From contig CANHJR010000086.1 in the NCBI GenBank assembly GCA_947461165.1, forward strand, positions 1-6,024: a stretch of 6,024 bases of DNA, read 5' to 3'. The position numbers and the translations under genes were made by a program. Shown in pieces: positions 1 through 6,023 of this stretch (positions are counted from its first letter, which is position 1; each line of letters begins with the position of its first letter). Source of the DNA: Saprospirales bacterium. GTDB taxonomy: Bacteria; Bacteroidota; Bacteroidia; Chitinophagales; JADJOU01. Below the pieces are notes generated by a model. That model was given only the letters and a program-made list of their open reading frames with translations, ran no database searches and had not been told where the DNA came from.

Positions 1-2
1 AC

Positions 3-359
3 ACACTCTTGATAAGTCACACGGGGTCATGTGTCGATACGGGGTTGACCGTGATTCGCGTCCGAAATACCAAGTCAGAAGAACTTTTTGTTCCAACAGG
101 ATTTGCTCCAACTCAATTGGCAACACACCTGGAAAATAGAGTGTTTAAAGCCTATGGCAATAAGGTGAAGTTATTCCGAATGCTCGTTTTCAACCGGTGG
201 GGCGAGAAGGTTTTTGAATCTAATCATATTGATCAAGGATGGGATGGCAGCTACAAAGGTCAAAAAGCACCTGTAGGTATCTATACGTATGATATCCGAT
301 ACGAAATCCTCAATGGAAAGAAATATATCAAGTCTGGAGAGGTGGAATTGGTTTATTAG
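3..359 (+). CDS. C-terminal sorting domain of a T9SS (gliding motility-associated, CHU_C type) secreted protein, 5'-truncated
   Basis: Only the last 118 codons are in the window. The frame is open to the left edge, so the TTG at 9 is not a real start. What is visible: the end of a preceding domain with one Cys (residues 1-27), then FVPTGF (29-34), a beta-rich core with LFRMLVFNRWGEKVFES (57-73), GWDGSYKGQKAPVGIYTY (79-96) and a closing strand KSGEVELVY (110-118) that ends at the stop. This order (FxPxxF, hNRWGxxVF, WDG, PxGxYxY, GxVxLxx) is that of the type B C-terminal domain that sends Bacteroidota proteins through the type IX secretion system to the surface or medium. The usual TPNGDGxND calcium-loop-like motif after FxPxxF is degenerate here (APTQLATHLENRVF). 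The function of the passenger region cannot be seen. It is transcribed toward the tRNA gene. Domain identity is confident; the protein's role is unknown. Confidence 0.9.
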   Translation, partial: TLLISHTGSCVDTGLTVIRVRNTKSEELFVPTGFAPTQLATHLENRVFKAYGNKVKLFRMLVFNRWGEKVFESNHIDQGWDGSYKGQKAPVGIYTYDIRYEILNGKKYIKSGEVELVY

Positions 360-365
360 GTGATT

Positions 366-395
366 ACATGCTATCCTCGTATTATCATGTTTTTT
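366..395 (+). terminator. possible weak intrinsic terminator after the T9SS-cargo gene
   Basis: ACATG (366-370) pairs with CATGT (386-390). A C/T mismatch and two further A-T pairs (372-373 with 383-384) continue the stem, and a run of six T (390-395) follows directly. It starts 7 bases after the TAG stop. The stem is short and AT-rich, so it may be weak or fortuitous; position and T-run are the main support. Confidence 0.4.
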
Positions 396-435
396 GCTGT
401 GAGATATGATCGAATGAAATTTTTTAAAAATAAGC

Positions 436-465
436 TTGCATTATAGTTTTATTTAATTACATTTG
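436..465 (+). promoter_or_regulatory. Bacteroidota-type promoter for tRNA-Lys
   Basis: TACATTTG at 458-465 matches the -7 consensus TAnnTTTG used by the Bacteroidota primary sigma factor exactly. A -33 type TTG lies at 436-438, with a 19-nt spacer, which is the preferred spacing. The start of transcription would fall near 470-473, giving a leader of about 20 nt before the mature tRNA at 493. It is placed just upstream of a stable RNA gene on the same strand, which supports the call. Confidence 0.75.
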
Positions 466-492
466 CACTCGCTTTTGAGAAAAGGCGGGTAC

Positions 493-565
493 GATTCCGT
501 AGCTCAGCTGGTAGAGCATTACACTTTTAATGTAGTGGTCCTGGGTTCGAATCCCAGCGGGATCA
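493..565 (+). tRNA. tRNA-Lys, anticodon UUU
   Basis: A complete cloverleaf of 73 nt can be folded by eye. The acceptor stem is GATTCCG (493-499) with CGGGATC (558-564), one T-G wobble. The D stem is GCTC/GAGC (502-505/514-517). The anticodon stem is TTACA/TGTAG (519-523/531-535), with loop CTTTTAA and anticodon TTT at 526-528. The T stem is CTGGG/CCCAG (541-545/553-557) with loop TTCGAAT. The discriminator base is A565. The 3' CCA is not encoded (CAGAG follows), so it would be added after transcription. It reads AAA and AAG lysine codons. It has its own promoter upstream and a strong terminator 14 bases downstream, so it appears to be a single-gene transcription unit. Confidence 0.97.
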
Positions 566-578
566 CAGAGACGTAACT

Positions 579-615
579 AAAAGCCCTTAGGATAAACTCC
601 TAGGGGCTTTTTTTT
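579..615 (+). terminator. intrinsic terminator of tRNA-Lys, possibly bidirectional
   Basis: An 11-bp stem, AGCCCTTAGGA (582-592) with TCCTAGGGGCT (598-608), has one T-G wobble and a 5-base loop TAAAC. Eight T (608-615) follow. The AAA at 579-581 can extend the stem into the T-run. This is a textbook rho-independent terminator for the tRNA. Read on the other strand, the same stem is followed by only four T, so it could also stop the convergent polysaccharide operon, less efficiently. Confidence 0.92.
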
Positions 616-715
616 ATAAAAAAGTGGTAATTTATTCAAGGCATACCTTGATTGGTACAATGTAAATTTGAATACGAACAACTTTGGTTTAGACCCTATA
701 AAAAAGATTCATATG

Positions 716-1687
716 TTAAATCAAATTCTCTATCCAGGCGTGTATTGAATATTTTTCATATAAACTATTATCAAGTTCATGATATTCGGATTGCAAGAAA
801 CTATCTGCAATTCCTACAGACTGTCGATCCATCACATAAATGTTGTTTGGATGGTAAAAGTCTTCGTTTCTAATATTTGGATTCGTAGTGATTAGTTTCT
901 TTCTTGCTCCGTGAACCTCCATCGTTCGCATAGTCAGTCCCCGCTGATTTTTGTGATTTATATCGAGAATGAATTTAGATTCCTTGACCCTCAAAGCGGT
1001 ATATTGAAGGGAAAGAGACTGAAAATGAAAATCGGACAATGAACTACCTTTGAAATGTACATCTTTCAGTTTAAAATAAAAAAACAACAACTTGGTTTGG
1101 AGAAATAAAAAAATGAAATTCGATACAAAATAGGTGCTATATTTTCTTAATAAGGCTTTTGCAATTCTAGGTCGGTCGCCGTGTCCAGTTCCGATAAAAC
1201 ATAAATCGTATATTGATTTCGTAACTCCCGGTTCGAATACAAAATCATCTGTAAAAAATAAAGGCAAATAGCTCAATGAATAAGTCTTTGCATCCATGCG
1301 ATCAAATGTATATACCGTTTCAAACAAATGAGTTAGCTTTTGAAAATTGGGTTTATTGATGAATGAATCCCATAGATATAGATTAAACTTGGCTTTAGGA
1401 TGCTGAATTTGTAATGTTTGAATCCAATATTCGTTGATCGCTTCTGGATTCAAAATGACTACGTTTGAAAACGATATATTTTTGACTTGTTCAAATTGAT
1501 TCAAAAAATAGCGATCAATCTGTGAAGAAACGAACCTTTTGTTGAGTCTTAATAATGCTTTTGATAAAACAGAGTTACTTGGTCTATCATCGACGAGGTG
1601 AACAATAAACCCTTTCTTTTCAAAGGCCTTTTGAATTTCAAATTGGTATCCAAAGAAGCTAGGCGAAATTAAAAGTAAATTGTTCAT
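716..1687 (-). CDS. CgeB-like glycosyltransferase-family protein of a polysaccharide locus (last gene of the operon)
   Basis: 323 aa. The ATG at 1687 overlaps the epimerase stop by one base (TAATG), which fixes the start and suggests coupled translation. The sequence reads as a two-domain GT-B-like protein. The N-terminal half starts with a strand, LLLISPSFFGYQ (4-15), and has VHLVDDRP (29-36), YLWDS (104-108) and FDRMDA (128-133). LPLFF (141-145) and DLCFIGTGHGDRPRI (161-175) follow at the domain junction. The C-terminal half has SKFILDI (237-243), QRGLTMRTMEVHGARKKLIT (248-267) and FYHPNNIYVMDR (277-288). The QxGLTMRxxE...KKLITTN block resembles the C-terminal half of CgeB/GT4-like proteins found in capsule and LPS loci, where the conserved Glu is thought to bind the nucleotide sugar. 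A Phe-rich hydrophobic stretch (190-208) could help it sit on the membrane. Donor and acceptor sugars are unknown; glycosyl transfer is inferred from family and context. Confidence 0.8.
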   Translation of the reverse strand: MNNLLLISPSFFGYQFEIQKAFEKKGFIVHLVDDRPSNSVLSKALLRLNKRFVSSQIDRYFLNQFEQVKNISFSNVVILNPEAINEYWIQTLQIQHPKAKFNLYLWDSFINKPNFQKLTHLFETVYTFDRMDAKTYSLSYLPLFFTDDFVFEPGVTKSIYDLCFIGTGHGDRPRIAKALLRKYSTYFVSNFIFLFLQTKLLFFYFKLKDVHFKGSSLSDFHFQSLSLQYTALRVKESKFILDINHKNQRGLTMRTMEVHGARKKLITTNPNIRNEDFYHPNNIYVMDRQSVGIADSFLQSEYHELDNSLYEKYSIHAWIENLI

Positions 1688-2817
1688 TACTTCAACAAGC
1701 CCTTGTCTTTCATTTCATTCAATGATTGATTGAGGTTGTCCTCTTCAATAGCCTGACCTAAAACCCATTTTGAAAATGATGCTACGCCTTGCTCAAAATT
1801 GATTCGTGGCTCAAAACCCAGTATTTTTTTTATTTTAGTCATATCGGCAAAATTATGCCTGATATCTCCAAGTCGGTATTGACCAGATATAGTTATTGGA
1901 ACGTCTATTTTATAATTTTTCATTAACTCTGAAGCAACTGTTAACACATCCGTCTGATGGCCGGTACCAACATTAAACACTTGATTATCTGCCTCCCCTT
2001 TTTCGATACCGAGTACCGTAGCAGATACTACATCGTCTATATATACAAAATCACGAGACTCTTTGCCATCTTCAAATATGTTCAAACTGTTGCCATTCCT
2101 TATTTGTGTAGAAAATATAGAAAGTATTCCCGTATATGGATTTTTGAGTGATTGTCCAGGTCCATATACATTCTGATACCTAAAAGCGACTGGTGCGATA
2201 CCTAATGTAGGACATACCGTCATAATCATTTGCTCTTGATTCTGTTTGGTAATGCCGTAAACGGATGATGGATGGATTTTAGATAATTCATCTGTCGCCA
2301 TTAACTGCAGTGGTTGATCGTCTTGGAATTTTGGCTCAAAGTATCCCGCTTTCATATCCTTCTCCAGTCTTGCATTTGGATAAACAGCGCCGTGATCTGG
2401 ATGAATATATTTACCTTCACCATAAATAGATCGTGAAGATGCTACAACAACTTTTTTTACAGAATGCGCTTGATTTGCCAGTATGTCTAGCATGATTGCA
2501 GTTCCTTGTATGTTTACCTCTACGTATTTTTCAATACAATACATCGACTGTCCGGTACCTGTTTCTGCAGCCAAATGCACAATAATATCTTGATTTTGAA
2601 TCGCTTGAGTCCAGTCAGATCGAGAAGTAACCGTACCATTTATAAAATTCACTTTTTGTACAATCGATTGATACAATGGCGAAGTTACTAGCGCATTCTC
2701 ACCATGTATCTGCGGAGATAGATTATCTAGAATAGTAATATTGTGCCCCTTTTCTATTAATTTCAAAGCTAGGTTGCTTCCAATAAACCCTGCGCCACCT
2801 GTAATTAGTATGTTCAT
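1687..2817 (-). CDS. SDR-family NAD-dependent sugar-nucleotide epimerase, dTDP-L-rhamnose 4-epimerase-like
   Basis: 376 aa from ATG 2817, which lies 1 nt after the stop of the acyltransferase gene. A TTG 10 codons upstream is also in frame, but the Rossmann fold begins right at MNILITGGAGFIGSN, so I start here. Motifs: TGGAGFIG (6-13) binds NAD and D31 ends beta-2 (ILDNLSPQIHG). HLAAETGTGQSMY (81-93), SSRSIYGEG (127-135) and YGITK (187-191, the catalytic Tyr187 and Lys191) follow, then NVYGPGQSLKNPYTG (216-230), FEDGKESRDFVY (248-259) and RHNFADMTK (320-328). An insert of about 50 residues sits between the Ser region and YxxxK. The LDNLxPQxHG, GxGQSMY, SIYGEG and NPYTG signatures with that insert are those I associate with WbiB-type dTDP-L-rhamnose 4-epimerases, which make dTDP-6-deoxy-L-talose, rather than GalE. 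Sugar-nucleotide epimerase is firm; the exact substrate is an inference. It is probably cytosolic, feeding the glycosyltransferases of this operon. Confidence 0.88.
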   Translation of the reverse strand: MNILITGGAGFIGSNLALKLIEKGHNITILDNLSPQIHGENALVTSPLYQSIVQKVNFINGTVTSRSDWTQAIQNQDIIVHLAAETGTGQSMYCIEKYVEVNIQGTAIMLDILANQAHSVKKVVVASSRSIYGEGKYIHPDHGAVYPNARLEKDMKAGYFEPKFQDDQPLQLMATDELSKIHPSSVYGITKQNQEQMIMTVCPTLGIAPVAFRYQNVYGPGQSLKNPYTGILSIFSTQIRNGNSLNIFEDGKESRDFVYIDDVVSATVLGIEKGEADNQVFNVGTGHQTDVLTVASELMKNYKIDVPITISGQYRLGDIRHNFADMTKIKKILGFEPRINFEQGVASFSKWVLGQAIEEDNLNQSLNEMKDKGLLK

Positions 2818-2818
2818 G

Positions 2819-3403
2819 TTATATTTTTTCCCATTTTTGAATTGCAAAATTAAACTTTTTAATTGGTTTGGCTGGAATTCCTGCGGCTATTGTGAAGGCT
2901 GGTATATCTTTTGAAACCACCGAATTAGCTCCTATTATGGATCCGCAGCCGATCGTCACTCCTGGTAGAATTGAGACAAATTCACCTATCCATACGTTTT
3001 TTTCAATATGGACTTTTTTGTATGAGTTTGGCCTATCATTTGGAGGCGTATTTGGATCAGAATCATTCTCATCGCCTAGATAGCTTCCGTGAATGGTATC
3101 AGAAATATATATTTTACTTGCCATCAGCACATTATCTCCAATAATTACGGACTTGGAGGCGGTAATGTGTACATAATCATTCATCTGCACATTATTTCCA
3201 ATGGTAAGCACAATATTATTCTCGATAGGATATGCCTCCAACCTATTGCCCACTCCGGATGTAAAATGATCACCAATTTTTATATACTTGCGATTTCTGA
3301 TATCAAAAGGAATTCTTATAATTCTTGCATTTGGAAACCGCAACTTTGTATAAATCAAGGATATCAGAAGATTCCATGTTCCAATCATTCCGTTTTTAAA
3401 CAT
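2819..3403 (-). CDS. left-handed beta-helix (hexapeptide repeat) O-acyltransferase, WbbJ/maltose-acetyltransferase-like
   Basis: 194 aa. ATG 3403 follows the GT2 stop after 3 bases (TAAGAAATG); a second Met at residue 6 is a less likely start. The protein shows the [LIV]GxxxxI-type hexapeptide repeats of a trimeric beta-helix acetyltransferase: IKIGDHF (41-47), LTIGNNVQMNDYVHI (66-80), VIIGDNVLMASKIYI (86-100), VHIEKNVWIGEFVSI (131-145) and TIGCGSIIGANSVVS (150-164). It closes with the typical AGIPAKPIKK (174-183). His105 in ISDTIHG is the expected catalytic base. The loop 107-129 (GDENDSDPNTPPNDRP) is the usual acceptor-site excursion of the family. Length fits the family. The likely reaction is acetyl transfer from acetyl-CoA to a sugar hydroxyl of the polysaccharide; the acyl donor and the sugar are not shown by the sequence. 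Confidence 0.92.
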   Translation of the reverse strand: MFKNGMIGTWNLLISLIYTKLRFPNARIIRIPFDIRNRKYIKIGDHFTSGVGNRLEAYPIENNIVLTIGNNVQMNDYVHITASKSVIIGDNVLMASKIYISDTIHGSYLGDENDSDPNTPPNDRPNSYKKVHIEKNVWIGEFVSILPGVTIGCGSIIGANSVVSKDIPAFTIAAGIPAKPIKKFNFAIQKWEKI

Positions 3404-3406
3404 TTC

Positions 3407-4195
3407 TTATCTTAGTTTTACGATTAAAAGTCTTCTTATAAATTTCAAAATTGAAAAAATAATATAAAATGGGAATTCTAAACTGGATATTACTTTCAAA
3501 TTGAGACAAACCAGAATGTTTTTTAACTCTCCTTTTTCCATTTCCCACAAATTGCCCGAAAGGCCGGAATGTCCAAAATCAGGTTTTCCATCACCCGTTA
3601 TCACCAAACTCTCATTCAATAGGTATACATTGTGTTTATTCGCTATTCTTATAAAATAATTACCCTCTTCGGCATAGCGTTGCCTTTCGTCAAAAAAGCC
3701 AACGGTATCTAAAATAGATTTTTTAAAAATAACAGTTGGAACTGGAAAGAAATTCTTCAATAGAAAGGTTTTTGCGGCCACTCTCGTTAGTCTTTCGAAT
3801 TTTAAACCCAAGAATGAGTCATAACGCTCTCCATTTCGATTACAACCAAGGAAATCAATTTCTGGCATAGTCCTAAGTACTTCAATCTGACGTTCCAATT
3901 TTGTAGGCAACCATTCATCATCGCTATCTAACAAGGCTATCCAATCACCTGAAGCAGACTTCATTCCAATATTTCTTGCACTAGAAACACCTCCATTTTC
4001 TTTCGTTATTAATTGAATCCGAATGGACTTATTTTCAGAAATAAAATCATTGATTATTTCCTCAGATTTATCGGAGCTACCATCATTGACAATAATAATT
4101 TCAGAAGGAGGCACCGTCTGACATAATACAGATTTAAGCGTATTTATTATTGTACGTTCTGCATTGTAACAAGGTATGATTACAGAAATATTCAT
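3407..4195 (-). CDS. family 2 (GT-A fold) glycosyltransferase
   Basis: 262 aa from ATG 4195, which overlaps the polymerase stop as ATGA. The frame stays open another 39 codons upstream, but that part would overlap the polymerase by 120 bases, and the GT2 domain begins right after this ATG (MNISVIIPCYN). Motifs: VIIPCYN (5-11), VNDGSSD (36-42), NGGVSSARN (67-75) and LLDSDDEW (88-95), whose Asp residues bind the metal and the nucleotide sugar. FDERQRYAEEGNYFIR (168-183) holds the acidic catalytic-base position; here it reads EEGNY rather than the common ED-D-W pattern. The C terminus (241-262) is hydrophobic and basic (FPFYIIFSILKFIRRLL...), suggesting association with the inner face of the membrane. 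It probably adds one sugar to the lipid-linked repeat unit. Donor and linkage cannot be told from sequence. Confidence 0.93.
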   Translation of the reverse strand: MNISVIIPCYNAERTIINTLKSVLCQTVPPSEIIIVNDGSSDKSEEIINDFISENKSIRIQLITKENGGVSSARNIGMKSASGDWIALLDSDDEWLPTKLERQIEVLRTMPEIDFLGCNRNGERYDSFLGLKFERLTRVAAKTFLLKNFFPVPTVIFKKSILDTVGFFDERQRYAEEGNYFIRIANKHNVYLLNESLVITGDGKPDFGHSGLSGNLWEMEKGELKNILVCLNLKVISSLEFPFYIIFSILKFIRRLLIVKLR

Positions 4196-5484
4196 TTGAT
4201 GGTTGTTTTTTGGCTTTCTTTGAAGAAATACATGATTAGGTAGCTTAAAAAGAACAAGTCGGTAACTCCTTTTATCATTAAAAGTAAAAAAAATATCATC
4301 AATAGTAAACAAAACTGTTTGAGTTGTTTCTCTTGAGAATTGAAGTAGACATAGCCGATCGGAAGTAATTGTATTGCTAGATAAAATGCAAGACCAAATA
4401 AACCGATATAATATAGAAGGCGAATATAACCAGCATCCGTATTCATATAATAGCAGAGCGAATTATAAGGGTTCATATAATAACCATCACCGATGATATA
4501 AGTCGACAATTTATCTGGAAAAAAATACATTTCTTTTAGCTCATTTGTAGATTCAGTCTGAGCACCATGCCCACTTTTTAAATTATACAATGCCTCAAAG
4601 CCGTATTCAAATGAATCGTTTATTTTCGATACAAAACCTTTATCAAGAGACTTTATAAAAATAACTAAAAATAAAACCAAGCCTAAATACATTAACATCT
4701 TTAAAATCAATTTATTTAAATTGATTTTATGTAGTCTTATCGATAATAAAAGGTTGCAAATTGAAAGAAATCCTCCAATCAAGGTAGTACGTGCTATCAT
4801 CGATCCAACTACTAAAATCATTAAAAAACTCACAATGTAAAAGATCAATAACTTCCTGTTCTGATTTTTTTTAATAAGAAATGAAAGAAGAATCAATGAG
4901 AAACCGTTGGTAAAACCTGTAACGAATGGATTTGAACCTAATCCGATAAGCCTAAAATTGCTGAAAAGCAAGATCTCTTCTATTAAAAAGTCTTTTGGGT
5001 CAATCATCGAAATAATAAGTTCTTTGAAATCTGGTGACACAAACATAAGTAAGGCCGTTGAGACTTGAATCACAGAGCAAATCACAATCATATTCAATAG
5101 GGACAGAAAAAATATTTTTGGAAAGAGATTTGAAATTATTCTGTAGAAAAAATAGACACTCAAGATTGTTAACAAATAAGAAAAACTAATCCGAATGAGA
5201 GAAGTATCATTCGTACTATTTATGAAACAAGAGGTATAGATGGTGATAACCAGCAACAAAACAAATGATAATAAAGAAAGTAAGAACCTATTGATAGAGA
5301 TAAAATTGAATTTGATACGGAGTGAAAACAAACCATATACAACTATCAACAAACCACATATTGAGAACACAATTCTAGTTCCTATGCCAAATGGAAGACC
5401 CTTTAATGGGATAGAGTACAAATACAAAAACAGCAGTACTTGAGTTATGAAAACTTTTAACCAAAAAAACAAAGTACGAACCAT
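4192..5484 (-). CDS. multi-pass membrane protein, Wzy-type O-antigen/polysaccharide polymerase-like
   Basis: 430 aa. ATG 5484 overlaps the upstream gene's stop as TAATG. The protein is almost entirely hydrophobic, with about 11-12 membrane segments by eye: near 5-24, 36-55, 66-85, 97-117, 123-150, 178-203, 211-228, 232-250, 257-278, 352-375, 390-407 and 408-422. The one long hydrophilic stretch (about 279-350) lies between late membrane segments, as in Wzy and WaaL proteins. It contains IIGDGYY (330-336) and is followed by TDAGYIRLLYYIGLFG (349-364), a pattern I associate with Wzy-like proteins; SMIARTTLIG (228-237) carries an Arg typical of this fold. Primary sequence is poorly conserved in this class, so topology and operon context carry the call. 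The likely job is joining repeat units on the periplasmic side of the inner membrane; a ligase is the alternative. It is the most AT-rich gene here by eye. Confidence 0.82.
   Translation of the reverse strand: MVRTLFFWLKVFITQVLLFLYLYSIPLKGLPFGIGTRIVFSICGLLIVVYGLFSLRIKFNFISINRFLLSLLSFVLLLVITIYTSCFINSTNDTSLIRISFSYLLTILSVYFFYRIISNLFPKIFFLSLLNMIVICSVIQVSTALLMFVSPDFKELIISMIDPKDFLIEEILLFSNFRLIGLGSNPFVTGFTNGFSLILLSFLIKKNQNRKLLIFYIVSFLMILVVGSMIARTTLIGGFLSICNLLLSIRLHKINLNKLILKMLMYLGLVLFLVIFIKSLDKGFVSKINDSFEYGFEALYNLKSGHGAQTESTNELKEMYFFPDKLSTYIIGDGYYMNPYNSLCYYMNTDAGYIRLLYYIGLFGLAFYLAIQLLPIGYVYFNSQEKQLKQFCLLLMIFFLLLMIKGVTDLFFLSYLIMYFFKESQKTTIK
4702..4729. repeat. 13-bp perfect inverted repeat inside the polymerase gene
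   Basis: The arm TAAAATCAATTTA (4702-4714) and its exact complement TAAATTGATTTTA (4717-4729) are separated by two T. There are only two G/C bases in 28. It encodes the hydrophilic HKINLNKLILK loop between two membrane segments (around residues 252-262). No T-run follows on the minus strand (the next bases read AAGATG), so it is not an intrinsic terminator. It could form an mRNA hairpin, bind a dimeric protein, or be chance in AT-rich coding sequence. Confidence 0.6.
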
Positions 5485-6023
5485 TATACGTTTTCAAAGT
5501 TTTTAGCTATCCAGTTACTAAGTGACAGCATTTGGTGATCATGATGTTCTATTTTTCTTTTTCGAAAATCTTCGGTTATATTGATATTCTCAGTATTTAG
5601 ATAATTCACTTGCAAACTGTCAAATAAGCTATCATTGAGCAGTCGCTTGTTTGTTGTTAGAATTTTTTTATTTAAGGCCAAAGATTCAATTATTCGCATA
5701 GCTAATCCCGACTGTGATGAACTACTAATATCAATAACAATGCTAGACTGTGTCAATTTTTTGATATACGTAGTGCGATCCATGAACTTAGTGTTTAGAA
5801 TTGAATAATCCAATTTCTTTCCTAAAAATAGTTCTTTGACACAAGTTCGTTTAGAGATATATAGATAAATATCCATCTTTATACCGTTTTGATTGCAATA
5901 TGCTTTTATTTTTTTGGCGACATCATATCTCTCAGGCATATAAACCCCAAATAAAAACAACTCATTGGTTATGGGATTGTTTCGATTGATCTCATAGGCA
6001 ATATCATCGGTAAAAAATAATGG
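5484..6023 (-). CDS. second CgeB-like glycosyltransferase-family protein, 5'-truncated by the window edge
   Basis: 179 C-terminal residues are visible. The frame is open to the window edge (first full codon at 6023), so the in-frame TTG at 5960 is internal. Numbering from the edge: PLFFTDD (1-7), LFLFGVYMPERYDVAKK (22-38, the Rossmann start of the second domain), SSIVIDI (93-99), SQSGLAMRIIESLALNKKIL (103-122) followed by TTN (123-125), and a tail ending in WIAKNFENV. PLFFTDD is identical to the same position in the 716-1687 gene. The QxGLxMRxxE...KKxxTTN block matches as well, so the two belong to one family, though the parts between are very different. The polymerase gene starts inside its stop codon (TAATG), so it shares the operon. 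By family it is likely a glycosyltransferase of the polysaccharide locus; the sugar is unknown. Confidence 0.8.
   Translation of the reverse strand, partial: PLFFTDDIAYEINRNNPITNELFLFGVYMPERYDVAKKIKAYCNQNGIKMDIYLYISKRTCVKELFLGKKLDYSILNTKFMDRTTYIKKLTQSSIVIDISSSSQSGLAMRIIESLALNKKILTTNKRLLNDSLFDSLQVNYLNTENINITEDFRKRKIEHHDHQMLSLSNWIAKNFENV

Noticed and set aside
636..651. TCAAGG/CCTTGA hairpin between the tRNA and the operon end, as a terminator for the operon
   Set aside because: The stem is 6 bp with a 4-base loop, and the T-run on the minus strand comes only about 13 bases later, too far for an intrinsic terminator.
652..873. Plus-strand open frame of 73 codons
   Set aside because: It overlaps the 3' end of the CgeB-like gene on the opposite strand, has a non-ATG start and shows no recognisable motif. 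The minus-strand protein explains the region.
1230..1238. GGTTCGAAT, identical to 9 bases of the tRNA T-loop region, as a possible attachment-site remnant
   Set aside because: The match ends after 9 bases, lies within a coding sequence and has no cloverleaf around it. It is chance.
1303..1310. CAAATGTA, which reads TACATTTG on the minus strand, as a possible internal promoter of the last operon gene
   Set aside because: It lies inside that gene's coding sequence and has no -33 TTG at the needed 19-nt spacing (nearest candidates give 10 or 14).
1957..3083. Plus-strand open frames at 1957-2151, 2506-2691 and 2868-3083
   Set aside because: All lie antisense to the well-supported epimerase and acyltransferase genes and have no domain features.
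3089..3415. Plus-strand open frame of 108 codons
   Set aside because: It is antisense to the acyltransferase gene, and its Ile/Asn/His-rich product is the reverse reading of hexapeptide repeats. It is a shadow of the real gene.
4196..4312. N-terminal extension of the GT2 gene up to 4312
   Set aside because: It would overlap the polymerase gene by 120 bases and adds sequence not seen in GT2 enzymes. The ATGA overlap start at 4195 fits the domain boundary.
5240..5443. Plus-strand open frame of 67 codons
   Set aside because: It is antisense to the membrane protein gene; its Lys/Asn-rich product reflects the reverse of hydrophobic codons.
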